A DNA stretch of 39,118 bases from positions 1 through 39,118 of the forward strand of contig BFEA01000249.1 in the NCBI GenBank assembly GCA_003427395.1. Direction: 5' to 3'. The position numbers and the translations under genes are program-made. The DNA is from Chara braunii (taxonomy: Eukaryota; Streptophyta; Charophyceae; Charales; Characeae). Shown in pieces: positions 1 through 10,009 of the stretch. The notes under the pieces are model-generated. The model saw nothing but the letters and a program-made list of their open reading frames with translations, made no database searches and was not told the DNA's origin. The first letter of the stretch is position 1, and every line of letters begins with the position of its first letter.

Positions 1-261
1 CTTTAGAGGCATGCGAAACTTCCCGATCTAAGTATCATCATCCCAAGCAGGGATGTCTGGCGTGTAGTCGTTGAGGGGCGCAGCGCATGTATCAACACAT
101 GACTTCCCTGCTGATTGTCCGCACCGANGCATTCATTATCATTATTTTGCTTGCGTCACTCGGTCGGAGGTTCCAGCATATAGCCAGATTTTGTCTTTGA
201 TGCTGAAGAAAATACCCCTTTGTTGAGGAATTTCGCTTGTTCATGTTATTCGCTAAATTTG
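1..261. repeat. Direct repeat A at left edge of mitochondrial insert
   Basis: These 261 bases recur at 1077-1337 with only one visible substitution (ttgttgagg versus ttgtcgagg) and one N (position 127). The repeat may extend left of the window. It carries phrases such as TGACTTCCCTGCTGATTG and GCATATAGCCAGATTTTGTC that remind me of organellar group II intron sequence, but I cannot prove that by eye. The 3' end of the nad6 fragment runs into this repeat. Confidence 0.9.
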
Positions 262-570
262 ATTCGTCCAACTTTGTATTCTGGAAGCATAAACAGTATA
301 TTGAAATACAGTTGTACTCAATTCTGTTGGTAATATTGGAATGTAATCATTATCTACAACTAAGAAAATTTCCAGCAAAAAGATAAGTCCAATAATACCA
401 CCTACAGGCAAATAACGTAATACATTTTCGTGAATTTCTGCTATCTTTATATTTAGCATCATAACCACAAATAAAAATAGAACAGCAATAGCTCCTACAT
501 AAACAACTAAAAAAATCATAGCAAAAAAATCAAGACCTAATAACACAAAACGAGAAAGTAAAGTGAACAA
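253..570 (-). pseudogene. nad6: NUMT: nad6 fragment (NADH dehydrogenase subunit 6)
   Basis: An open stretch of about 105 codons on the minus strand contains hydrophobic Nad6 segments, including LLGLDFFAMIFLVVYVGAIA and IHENVLRYLPVGGIIGLIFL, as in plant and algal mitochondrial complex I. In its proper home Nad6 is a membrane-arm subunit of the proton-pumping NADH:ubiquinone oxidoreductase. This copy lacks the normal N-terminal ~40 residues. It opens with TTG after a T-rich run, and upstream sequence looks like ccmF. It stops after SWTNQI, while normal Nad6 continues [12 protein letters not shown]. That continuation lies displaced at 768-803. The truncation at both ends, and the surrounding nuclear repeats, make it a nuclear mitochondrial insertion rather than a functional gene. 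Confidence 0.88.
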
Positions 571-576
571 AAAAAA

Positions 577-653
577 GATAGATTATTTTTTTTGTAGGCT
601 AATGCAACAAAAATGCTAAGAATGAAAAAATAATGACCTATTTCAACATACAT
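577..653 (-). pseudogene. NUMT: probable N-terminal fragment of ccmF (cytochrome c maturation)
   Basis: Reading the minus strand from ATG at 653 gives about 25 codons including YVEIGHYFFILSIFVALAY. This resembles the first transmembrane helix of mitochondrial CcmF/CcmFN (yejR), a heme-lyase component of System I cytochrome c maturation. The frame then runs into a T-rich stretch and the nad6 fragment. The match is from memory and short, so ccmF is a probable call. Its neighbour on the other strand is ccmC from the same pathway, which supports it. Confidence 0.45.
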
Positions 654-698
654 GTCCTTAGTACATTTAATTTCAATTTCAAATTAATCGCTTGAACA

Positions 699-1001
699 AT
701 GACTCAACCGGCTGGAAGTTTTTGGGGAAAACCTATGTGGGGAACCTTTTGGGTTTGGGATGCTCGAAAGTAGATTTCCTAAAGTTTCCAGATTCGTCCA
801 ACTACGTTTTCTATTCTTTTCTGCAGATGTAGCTTCTCTTTTTGTTTGTATAGGTCTCATAAATATACCAATAATGAAATTCTCTGTAAATTGGTGGAAC
901 ACTTTGCATCAACCTTCTAGTATTAGCCAATTTGGTACATCAATACATCTTTCTATGCTGATACCCATCTTTCTGATGTTTACTAGCTTTTTGTTGTTAA
1001 C

Positions 1002-1003
<2 letters not shown>
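699..1003 (+). pseudogene. ccmC: NUMT: ccmC fragment (heme exporter subunit C)
   Basis: The plus strand reads [15 protein letters not shown], the tryptophan-rich signature of mitochondrial CcmC, which handles heme at the inner membrane during cytochrome c maturation. A 36-bp foreign piece at 768-803 then breaks the frame. Beyond it another frame resumes with [17 protein letters not shown], also typical of CcmC. The copy ends in a (CA)n microsatellite at 1004. The N-terminal ~85 residues and the C-terminal quarter of CcmC are missing. The interruption, frame change and truncation show a pseudogene. Confidence 0.85.
768..803 (-). pseudogene. nad6: NUMT: 36-bp displaced nad6 piece inside ccmC
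   Basis: The minus strand of this piece translates to [12 protein letters not shown], the nad6 sequence that should follow the SWTN at which the larger fragment (253-570) breaks. The 13-base string GATTCGTCCAACT occurs at both sites, so the break lies in shared sequence. The piece sits antisense within ccmC, between WDAR and the resumed ccmC frame. It looks like filler DNA from end joining. Confidence 0.75.

Positions 1004-1055
<52 letters not shown>
1004..1055. repeat. (CA)n microsatellite
   Basis: About 26 CA units lie between the broken ccmC fragment and direct repeat B, at the right-hand junction of the mitochondrial-derived piece. Confidence 0.97.
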
Positions 1056-1059
<4 letters not shown>

Positions 1060-1076
1060 CAGATATACATCATGCA

Positions 1077-1337
1077 CTTTAGAGGCATGCGAAACTTCCC
1101 GATCTAAGTATCATCATCCCAAGCAGGGATGTCTGGCGTGTAGTCGTTGAGGGGCGCAGCGCATGTATCAACACATGACTTCCCTGCTGATTGTCCGCAC
1201 CGACGCATTCATTATCATTATTTTGCTTGCGTCACTCGGTCGGAGGTTCCAGCATATAGCCAGATTTTGTCTTTGATGCTGAAGAAAATACCCCTTTGTC
1301 GAGGAATTTCGCTTGTTCATGTTATTCGCTAAATTTG
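1077..1337. repeat. Direct repeat B at right edge of mitochondrial insert
   Basis: This is the second copy of the 261-bp sequence at 1-261, in the same orientation. The two diverge immediately after AAATTTG. The near identity means a recent duplication or an assembly artefact. Confidence 0.9.
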
Positions 1338-2552
1338 GTTTTGCTTTTAGCTACTTGCTACCTTTTTCAAGGCAGACCGGACTTGATCTTCTACTACAAA
1401 TTGAGTTTGTTTCATACGCCCCTCTGTGTAGGCCGAAGGCCACGGCTCTTGCCCGGGTTCACTATAATAATACGACACTACATACAAACAAAGGTATCTA
1501 TCGTACGTATACTCATAAGTCATTGGTCTTTCTTTTATATTATTAATTAGTAGTAGCTCCACGTAAAGTCTCTGAGGATCCTACACAGACATAAGTGAAG
1601 CCACACGTACGTAGTACGACTCCTACGACAGTTACATCGTGTGAGAAAGTTGTCGTTATACGGATAAACTTTACACGTTAAGTTGCCAACAAGCCACAAC
1701 CAGTCTCATCATTGACCTCGCGTAACAATAGACAACCATAATATCTGAAAATGACAGAAAGAGGGAGAGTAGTAAAGAGAAGAAGACACGAGGTGAAGTT
1801 ATCGTAACAATCGCGGACGCGACGTTCAAAAAGTAACATGAAGCTAAAAAACACGGACAGAGTCCGATTGGCGCTCGACTCGACCGGTTTCGATTGGCCG
1901 CCAAAGTCCAGCCTCATCAGGGTCTTGTCGGTAGGGAACCAGTACTATGAACTTCCTATATATCTAAAGTAGACAAAGCCTATGAGGCATCTAGAATCAA
2001 GCCCTAAGGCTAGTCCTACTCATGTTCTAGAAAATACCGGTTCTAAAGAAAGGCCTAGAAATAATGACCGAAATATCATTAGTTCAAATTGCAAGTCTGC
2101 CTCAGCACATCGACAATTGGAATCACAAAAAGAACAACCACTGTCACTTACTCCATCCTACATCTTGCTCCAAAGGTCGTAGGCCCAAACAATTTGACAG
2201 AAATCAACCAACATCACTTACTCCAATCAACGTCTTACTCCAAATGTCATAGGTTTAAGTCACGCTATCGCAGGCCCAAGCCATGCGAACAGAAAACAAC
2301 CACGTTACTTACTGTATCCTATATCTAACTTCAGACGTCATTGGTTCGAAACTGATAGTAAAAAGGTGACATATCGCATAGATACTTTCAGTGATACTAA
2401 TTCAAATCTCAACATCGAAGAAAAACAACGTCTATTTTAACAGCAACTGTAGAGGTAGCCACTTACCATAGGCAACGACTACTCCTCAAATCTTATGCAA
2501 CCCACACATTGACTGGCCCCGTGTGCCATTCTAGAATGGTTTAAAGTAGCGG
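1338..2552. other. Unassigned sequence left of the gypsy element
   Basis: Short open frames occur here, but none has a recognisable protein signature and none exceeds about 85 codons. I see no tRNA, no terminal repeats and no clear similarity to the rest of the window. The last bases before the LTR (AGTAGCGG) do not match the bases after the 3' LTR (ATGGTCAG), so no clean target site duplication is seen. The string ATGGT does occur 13 bases before the 5' LTR. Confidence 0.6.
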
Positions 2553-4400
2553 TGTCGGGACAGAAACCCCTGCGACGGTTTCTGCCGAGTTTTTCAACGT
2601 CAGACGCTGTCCAACTTTTTTCGTTGGATTTGAGGAACATGATGAGATTAACGTTGCCAAAGTTTATTCAAACCAACTCTATAACTGAGAGACTTAAAGC
2701 CTGATGTCGTTGACGTGTGATGTCATTGACGTTCGATCGAAACAGCGGGAAACAGCAGTACGACTTGTCGTCCGCGGTTCCCGACAAGGCGGCAATGGTT
2801 CCCGGTCATGGAAATAATGTCGCACGGTTGCATGGCCGCGAGATTCAGGGCCTAAGTAGGCTAAGAAGAGGGGTGCTCCAGATATAGAGTCATGGCGCAG
2901 GGGAAATAGGAAGAAGGGTTTATTTTTTGGCTCGTGGGGGTTGACATCGAGCCAAGGGGATGATAGGCCGATGCCAAGATCATGCGGCCAACCGACGGGG
3001 CAGGGCCTGCCAGCATAGCCTATCAGGCTTCACGTAGACGGGATCTGCGGAGCCGCAGGCAGGCAGAGCCTGCAAGGCCACGATATGGGGGAGAAGTGAC
3101 TGGGTAAGCTCTTTATATAGAAGAGCTGCTCCTATCACTGTCGTGATAGGAGCTAGCCCAGTAGGATACAATACTTTACTCTTACCCGACGGATACCGGG
3201 GTCAAGCCCGCGATCATCAAGATCACGTGGCTCAGATCTGCTACGCTCAGATCAGCATGGTCCCTGCGCTTTCAAGGATGACACGCTTAAGTCGAGAGAT
3301 TGTCCGAACTTTTTTTTTTCCCAATCCTAATCGGGATCGAACTCAGGTCTGTATTTCAATGGTTCGTGGGAATGTCCCACGAAGTGACTGTTGGCCAAGG
3401 CCAGCGATTAAAAATATATGTATATATATTCAAACCTAAACTAAGTGAGGCGCCACTTGACGCACAACGAAGTGCCAGGGGAACTTTAGTCCCCAGTAAA
3501 TGTGACAGTGCCCAAGAAAACGGGCGATTTTTCAACAACGAGGTAAGTTCGTTTTTTTTTTTTTTTTTTTTCCTTCTAGATTTGTTTTAGATTTCTTTTT
3601 AGATTTTCGTTTTTTTTTTTTATAGATTTCGTTTATATTCTTTTTTTTTTCTTTTCTTTCTTTTTCTCAGTTTTTTAAGGGTAATCAGCACCCGTTCGTT
3701 TCAGACGAACGGGTGCGACTGTGCCAGGCTGTTTCGTCGGACTTGCACCAACTCATCAGAGGGTTGTGCCCTGACAACCATCTATGGATGGGCAAAGCAG
3801 AATGTATCTGCCGCGCAGGGCGGCTATGTGCGGAGGCAGTTACAAGGGTTCTTTGCACATGCCTCAGGAGAGTTGGTTTCTTATTTTTTTCTTTTTCATT
3901 TTTTGTTTTTCTTTTTCTTCGATTTTTAGCCCCCTCCCCTTAGAAAATTATGGATGTGAACTGCGCCCGTTCGTGGTTGAAAACAGGCAGCAACTGTTTA
4001 TGAATGTCCGAACCTGGCACCGTTGATGCCTAGGTGTCGGCGCGTTTTGAAAGGTAGGGAAAAAAAAAAAGAAAAAAAAAGAGGGAGGAGAAAGTCACGA
4101 TCGCGAACGTGTTCGAGGTCGCAGGCCAGGTTCAGGGCTTGGAAGCCTCTGGATGCTGAGGTGAGAATAGTCTGTTGAAGTCTGTTCAGTTCAACAGACT
4201 ATTGTAGGTGGCTGGGTTCAGCCATTTGCAACTGCCTCTGGCCTGGGGTGGCGGCGAGGTGCATAGCCAAGACCTGGGACTTGATGTCCCTAGTGGAACA
4301 TCAAGATTCCCAGCCCTCGATCAAAGTTCAGATCGAGGGTCAGGCTCAGCCCCGTTTTTTTGGCTGAGCCTCAAGTGGCTGCCCACCACTCCAGCCCAAC

Positions 4401-4408
4401 TATAAAAG
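4401..4408 (+). promoter_or_regulatory. TATA box of the 5' LTR promoter
   Basis: TATAAAAG follows a C-rich stretch (CCACTCCAGCCCAAC). The same motif in the same context is kept in the 3' LTR at 17488. Transcription would be expected to begin about 25-30 bases downstream, near 4430. Confidence 0.75.
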
Positions 4409-4616
4409 CAAGGCTGGCGAGCAGCATCCTCACTCAATCGAGGTGCTGCCCACATTCTGATTGAGTGTGGAGTGGAGAGCAGCAGTGTGTTGCCGGAGTG
4501 TTGAGGGGCAGTGAGAAAAAGGAGGAGTGGAGTGGAGGTCTGCAGTAAGAGAGTAAGGGAGAGGCTGCCATAGCCACCGTGCTGCGTGGTGCCAGCGGGA
4601 GGTGTTGCTGTTCGTG

Positions 4617-4830
4617 GCAGGTCTTCGACAAGCGGTGCAGGGGAGACTCGGCCCGTTTTGCACGGCGGCGGCAGGTCTTCGGCAAGCGGTGCGGGGGAGA
4701 CTGCCCGTTTTGCACAGCGGCGACAGGTCTTCGGCAAGCGGTGCAGGGGAGACTGCCCGTTTTGCACAGCGGCGGCAGGTCTTCAGCAAGCGGTGCGGGA
4801 GAGACTCTGTCGGTTTTGCACAGCGGCAGC
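4617..4830. repeat. Tandem repeat, four units of 52-54 bp, in 5' LTR
   Basis: Units start with GCAGGTCTTCGRCAAGCGGT at about 4617, 4671, 4723 and 4775 and end in TTTTGCACRGCGGCG. The 3' LTR has three 54-bp units at 17704-17865, so copy number changed after insertion. The position is about 190 bases downstream of the predicted transcription start, in the transcribed leader. Confidence 0.88.
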
Positions 4831-6707
4831 AATGTATTTTGGGTGGTGGCGCGAAAGCGTTGCCCATTTTTTATTTTTTTTTGCAGCGGCGAGGCATTGA
4901 CACAGGGGAAGTGTCGTCGAATTGGCAGCGTGTTTTTTTGAGTTAGTGCTAGCGTTATGTTGTCCGCATAACACGGCGGCAACGCGTTGACGCTGGTGAT
5001 GGTATCGCGGTGACGCTAGTGGTGATTGGTGGCAGCATTAACGATAGTGGTGCGTGAGATTACTCACGTTGTATTGGCTGTGAGGGACATTTTGTGGCAG
5101 CATGTTCTTGTATTGACGACAACGCTGTGGTGGTGCGGTTGGTGTGACAGCGACGCTGAGACGTCATCACATTATTGAAGGGCGATTGTGTGTTGAGAGG
5201 GTGTCACGACAAACGATCGTTCTAGGGAGTGGTGTGGATCGCTTTGCGGGCGACTTGTTGTGACAATTGTCTTTTCTGGAGTGCGATTTTACACGGTCTT
5301 CTTGAGTGGACCGTCTCATTTCACTCAAGGTCAGTTATTGACTCAGACCCCTTCACACCTGTGTGAACCCACACTTTCTTGACCTTGTTCCTTGAATGTT
5401 CACTGAAGAGGTAGAGGGAGTTGTGTTTTGTTTGCGCGTGTGAATGGAAGTCTGACACGAGTTTGGGATTACATTGTCTTTTTTTGAACTCGTTGTTTGA
5501 TTTGATGTGCAGGTAGGTAGAAGGATGCCTGAAAAAAGGGAATCTGACCTTGTCAATGGCAATAAAAGAATGATGTTTGTTTTCTGTTGCTCACCTGTAT
5601 GTATGTTGAAGGGATGGAAAGTCAGTAGACGATGAGAAACGAAGCGATCACACAAAGAAGAAATCAATCGGACATAACTTTTTTTTTCTGAGGTTACCCG
5701 TTCTTTCCCGAATGACCCTCCTTGTCTATGCCCATCTAGCTGAATCATTTCGTCTCCTATGATCTTTTTTTTCGTCTAAGTTACCCTTGATGTCCGGCGG
5801 TGAGGGATCGTTTGCCGTCGTGGTAGACGTGTTTCCCTTTCCTAGGAGGCATCTGAGGCGGGGGTTCGTTGCCTTAGGGCCCGGCCCTGCTATCGACTCG
5901 GTGTGGACCGCTTATGCAGGGGGGATAACATGCTATTGTGGTGGAGTCAGCCCGACTTTTGAGATCCGAGGTTCGCTCGGGCGAGGACGAGGGGTGTCCC
6001 AGACCACCTCCTAGGGAAAGGACATGAGCCTATTCACGGAAGGACCTTAAGTTTCTTGACGCATCATGTTAAGGGGAGCTGCCATAGCATACCCCTCTAG
6101 TGACCGTTTTTAGGAGTCACTGACATCTAGGGAACTGGCATCAGAAGAAGCCCAGTTCGTGTACTCACTACTATTGGATGAAGTGCGAGTCCGCGGATAG
6201 GTTTGCTTCATAAGAAGTGCAAACCTGGGGAAGTTGAGATGGGTTGATAGGAAATAACGACTAAAGCAATGCTTTTAACATTTTTATGTTGAAGACGGGT
6301 ACTTCATTATTCGTGGGACGGAAAGGGTCACTGTTGCCCAGGAGGACAAAGCAACCAACAAAATTTGGAAGCAGACCCCCGTCCTCGGTGGGGTAACCAG
6401 TGCGTCGGTAGTCTGAATAGGTCGCTGACTTGTATAGTGGTAGCCGGATTACTTTCGGATGACATTCACACGAAAGTTAGAGTGGAAACATAGTCATCAC
6501 TAGAGCGATAGCATCTTAACTTTGCTTGGAAACTAGGATATCAGCATTTCTTTGCCAACAGTCAGTATGGGGTGGAATGAAAAAACTTGGCAACGCATCT
6601 CATCAAGTCGAAAAGTCGCGTCAGCCCAACCCTTTGGCAGACACAGTAGAGATGATTCGATCAGACGCTATTCAAGCGTCGCTATGCATGATAATCATGC
6701 TTTATTC

Positions 6708-7172
6708 GAAAGAAGATTAACAACAGTCGTATTTTTCATCACCACTTCAGGACACCCTTCACCACTTCAGCCTGCCTAAACAGGTGGTTTTCAGGGTCTT
6801 TGAACCTTTCACCACTTCAGGACCATTCAGGTCTGAAAATCCAGAATGGTCCTGAAGTGGTGAAAGTTCCGAAGACCTTGAAAACCACTTGTTTAGGCAG
6901 GCTGCGTCCTCAAGTGGTGAAGGGTGGTTTTCATGGTCTTCAGACTTTTCACCACTTCAGGACCATTCAAGATTTTCAGACTGCCCAAAACTCTCACTTG
7001 ACCATTTTAGGACATCTTTTACCACTTCAGGATACAACCTGCCTAAACAGGTGGTTTTCAGGGTCTTCGGACCTTTCACCACTTCATGACCATTCAGGGT
7101 TTTCAGACTGTCGAAAACTCTCACTTCATAATTTTCATTCCTGAATTTTCAGCTACTTGATAACCGCTTGTG
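6708..7172 (-). mobile_element. Fold-back MITE-like insertion in 5' LTR (465 bp)
   Basis: The homologous stretch of the 3' LTR (near 19635-19650) lacks this DNA. It is flanked by TTTATTC at 6701-6707 and TTTTATTC at 7173-7180, an 8-bp target duplication with one base lost. Ends read GAAAGAAGATTAAC and, inverted, CACAAGCGGTTATC, an imperfect inverted repeat. The interior is a set of inverted and direct copies of CACCACTTCAGGACCATTCA. The 8-bp duplication suggests a hAT-type non-autonomous element. It encodes nothing. Confidence 0.8.
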
Positions 7173-7832
7173 TTTTATTCTTTTGTTGATAAATGTTATT
7201 TGAAGTCGAGTCAGCTCATCATGGTTTGTCGTTGAATGACAAGCAAAGTCAGCCTTTGTTGATTTGATCTGGACGAGTGGTATGCATGATTGTATCGAAT
7301 TCAGAAGATAAGTCAACTTACGTCGACCTGAGTCTCCTTTTGAAAGTGTTTTGTCTGATCAACTCCTGATTGTCTTTGAAAGAAGGGACTAGGAACGTTT
7401 AAAGTTTTTTTTTACGTTTGGAATGTCACATATTAGTCGACCGGCATACGTTCCGATTACTGGGAGATCAGCGCCCCAGGGACGGACGACGTTCGGGTCC
7501 ACTTTGGCGTTCAACCATGCGTACTTATGCTACAGCGAACGAGCAAACGCCTCGGTCGGCCTACCTCTGCAATTGCATTATAAAAGTCTTCGCATGTAGG
7601 TCGGTAGCTCGGCGGGGATACACCCCTAAGGGTGGTGACAGCCCCTTAGGGAAGGCAAGTTGTACCCCACGAGAACCTATCCTATCGTAAGGGACCGTGG
7701 GATGTACAACTGGCGCACTCGGCCGGACCGTGTCGTCCCCGAGTTGTCTCTAAAAATTTGAAAGCCTAAGTTTGTCCTGGGTGACGCGGTCGGGAGGGCC
7801 CTCGCACGCGGGGGGCCGATACGCTCGACAGG

Positions 7833-7850
7833 TGGCGCCGTTGTCGGGGA
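7833..7850 (+). promoter_or_regulatory. Primer binding site, tRNA-Asp type
   Basis: TGGCGCCGTTGTCGGGGA starts two bases after the 5' LTR. It matches the complement of the 3' end of plant tRNA-Asp (TGGCGCCGTTGCCGGGGA) with one mismatch. Minus-strand DNA synthesis would be primed here. Confidence 0.85.
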
Positions 7851-8126
7851 TAACGACAAACTACCGTTGTCCCTGGTGGAACGACATTCGAAAATTGAAT
7901 AAGTTAAAACTTATGTTTTTTTGGTTGTCTGAGAAAAAAAAACTAGTAATTTTTAAACTTCTACAAATGTAAGGGAGAAACTTTAATAGATGTCACCAAA
8001 CTCCTAAACTGATTTCTTTGGTTTATGTTTTGATCTTTGGATGGACGGGGTTGCAGGACGTCACGATAACGTCGACGATGGGAGAAATTACATTTGAGAA
8101 TTGACCCTGGTCATCCGACAGTCTCA

Positions 8127-9140
8127 GCGAGAGCCCTACCCCAAGATTGACGTTCCGCTGTTCGATGGAAATCATGCCTCTTCTTGGGCTGACAAGTTCG
8201 AACAGTCGGGGTATAGCAACGAATGAACGGACGAGAAGATGCTTTGCATGATTAAAAGGTGTTGCAAGGTGGAATACCGAGACGAGATCAAAGAGCTGGT
8301 GCGAATCTCCCGTGATTGGTCAGATTTCAAGGCGTGGTTGCTGGAAGTACCAACTCAGCGATCGGTTGCTCGACCTGCAGGATTTGTGGGCAGTGGATTG
8401 CAAGAAGTTTGGTACCACCAAACAATTTTTATCGGAATTTGAACGTGTGGCTCGCGTAATCCCGAACTTATCCGATAAGGATCGCTGCCTTATCTTCCTT
8501 GACAACTTCAACGACGTCGAGCAGTCGAAATTAGTTGAAGGAATGCAAGGGAGGTATGACTGGACTAAGGTCTGGCAAAATGCGTTGGTGGGGAAGTTTG
8601 ACGATATCCTCTACCGACTGTTGAGACAGCAAAAGGAGGAACGAGAAAAAGTGAAGCTAGGAGAGGTGAAGGACGGGGAGATTTACAAAACCTTGGCCTG
8701 CATGAGGGAGATGATGGAGGGCATGAAAGAGGAAAGGTTGAAGCTTCAACTCAGCTGGTCAAGCACAAAAAGAGTAAGAGGAAGGGGAAAGTGTCAGTGG
8801 AGGAAGAAAGTAGCACTGAGAGCGAGGAGGAAGAGGAGTCGCCTTGTAAATTGACAAAGGCAGAAAAAAAAGCGTTGAATCAAATTCGAGGTTGACAGGG
8901 GACTTCCCGTAAACAGGGAAGGAATGGTGGACAAAATAACCAAGGAGGAAATGTCAGTGCTGGCGATGGTTTGGCAGGACAAAGTTTCCAGGATCAGGGG
9001 CAGTTCCAGCCGCAGGGTGGACGAGGCTGCGGTCGAGGCCGCGGGAACGGACAGCGAAACCGTTGGGCGTGGCAGCAGGAGGCCACATGTAACTATTATG
9101 CACAAAAGGGTCGTATTATGCGGTTTTGTCATCTTTTATT
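8127..9140 (+). pseudogene. Gypsy gag (capsid and broken zinc knuckle)
   Basis: The frame opens with PYPKIDVPLFDGNHASSW, the typical start of a Ty3/gypsy capsid domain (the 'vP.FdG....W' pattern). A frameshift near 8345 moves it into the frame that continues FLSEFERVARVIPNLSDKDR to 8854, followed by a lysine/glutamate-rich segment. Around 9085-9130 a nucleocapsid knuckle remains as CNYYAQKGRIMRFC, where the second Cys and the His of CX2CX4HX4C have become Tyr and Arg, so zinc binding is lost. Gag would form the virus-like particle and package the RNA. Stops and frame changes make this a pseudogene. The usual ATG is unclear. Confidence 0.75.
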
Positions 9141-9259
9141 AAAAGATGAGAAAGAAGGGATAGTCTTCACCGCGATACGTGGTGAAGTCTACGATTACGA
9201 AGGGAATCTGATTGACCTAAACATTGAAGGGGGTATGAGGAACGAGGCCTTTTTGTCGA

Positions 9260-9997
9260 ATGGGTCGTCCCCTTCCGGCGACATTCCGGATTGCTTCCCC
9301 GGAAGAAGCACGGTTGATCGAGGTTGAGGAGGCCATGGCATCGTTACATATTAACGACTCACCATTGGAGCCGGAAGGGTTTAGAGAACAAGTGGTGGAG
9401 CGAGTGCAAACCATCACTAGGAGGCTTGCCCGATGTAGGGACTTCATCATCCAACTTTACGTGGAGATAGAGGAAGTCTGACCTGGATTGCCGAATGTCT
9501 TTCTCTTTGGCGAATGGGGTGATCAAAGGGAGGATGTGCCTGGCCAAGCAGGGACGTCTGCACCGACGGAAGTATTGCAAACTAGGCCAATGGTAAGCAC
9601 GATGCAACCCAAGCCTATGCTAAAGAGAAGTGCCCCGACTATAGCCGTTCAAACTCGGATGCGGCAACGAAGCGAGCAGCTTCAGAAGGAAGGAGGGTCT
9701 GAAAAGGCAATGGAAAAAGAGTCTATCCCTGTTAGTGATAACGAGGAGGATAACGAGGAGGAAAGGTTGCGGGCCGAAGAGGAAGAACGGCCTCGTCAAC
9801 GCGCGCTAGAAAGGGATCCTGAGAAAGGAAAGGTCGAGGTAAGAGGGGAGGGGCCGCGTAAAAAGAAGAACATTTACTCAATCCTCGTGGAACAGAGGAT
9901 CGATATTGAGCGACTTGTTGATAAGATCTTAGAGAGTGAGCGCGACATGGTCACGCTGAAGGAAATTTTGGTGGTGTCACCAAAGATTCGAGAATAA
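9260..9997 (+). pseudogene. Gypsy gag-pol linker region
   Basis: Two open stretches (9260-9481 and 9488-9997) in different frames precede protease. The second is strongly charged, with runs such as NEEDNEEERLRAEEEERPRQ, and ends with a helical segment, DKILESERDMVTLKEILVVS. The TAA at 9995 separates it from the protease frame by only a few codons, and the sequence reads on into KQQMTRKRVMTVKLGEVIP. I recall similar charged linkers before protease in charophyte gypsy polyproteins. No enzymatic motif is seen. Confidence 0.55.
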
Positions 9998-10009
9998 TTT
10001 AAGCAGCAA

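Larger units (their letters stand above)
2553..7830 (+). repeat. 5' LTR, 5278 bp
   Basis: Homologous along its length to 15627-20295. It starts TGTCGGGACAG and ends CGCTCGACA, giving the inverted TGTCG/CGACA ends typical of integrase processing. A TATAAAAG box at 4401 puts U3 at about 1.88 kb and R plus U5 at about 3.4 kb. It holds T-rich tracts (3550-3670), a 52-54-bp tandem repeat (4617-4830) and an inserted 465-bp fold-back element (6708-7172). The open frames inside (for example 4321-4982 minus) follow the tandem repeat and are not genes. Confidence 0.92.

Noticed and set aside
253-570. nad6 as a working gene on a mitochondrial contig
   Set aside because: It is truncated at both ends, its continuation is displaced inside ccmC, and it lies among nuclear-type LTR elements and microsatellites.
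2536-2552. ATGGT near the 5' LTR as a target duplication of ATGGT after the 3' LTR
   Set aside because: It lies 13 bases before the LTR start rather than next to it, so it is not a clean duplication.
4617-4830. Possible CRISPR-like array
   Set aside because: Units are contiguous 52-54-bp tandem repeats without unique spacers, inside a eukaryotic LTR.
4321-4982. Overlapping minus- and plus-strand open frames of up to 182 codons with repeated Leu/Ala/Pro/Cys-Lys-Thr peptides
   Set aside because: They follow the 52-54-bp tandem repeat of the LTR, are open in several frames at once and break in the 3' LTR.
6800-7144. 114-codon plus-strand frame
   Set aside because: It reads through the palindromic units of the fold-back element; the inverted copy at 18658-18969 gives the same peptide in the other direction.
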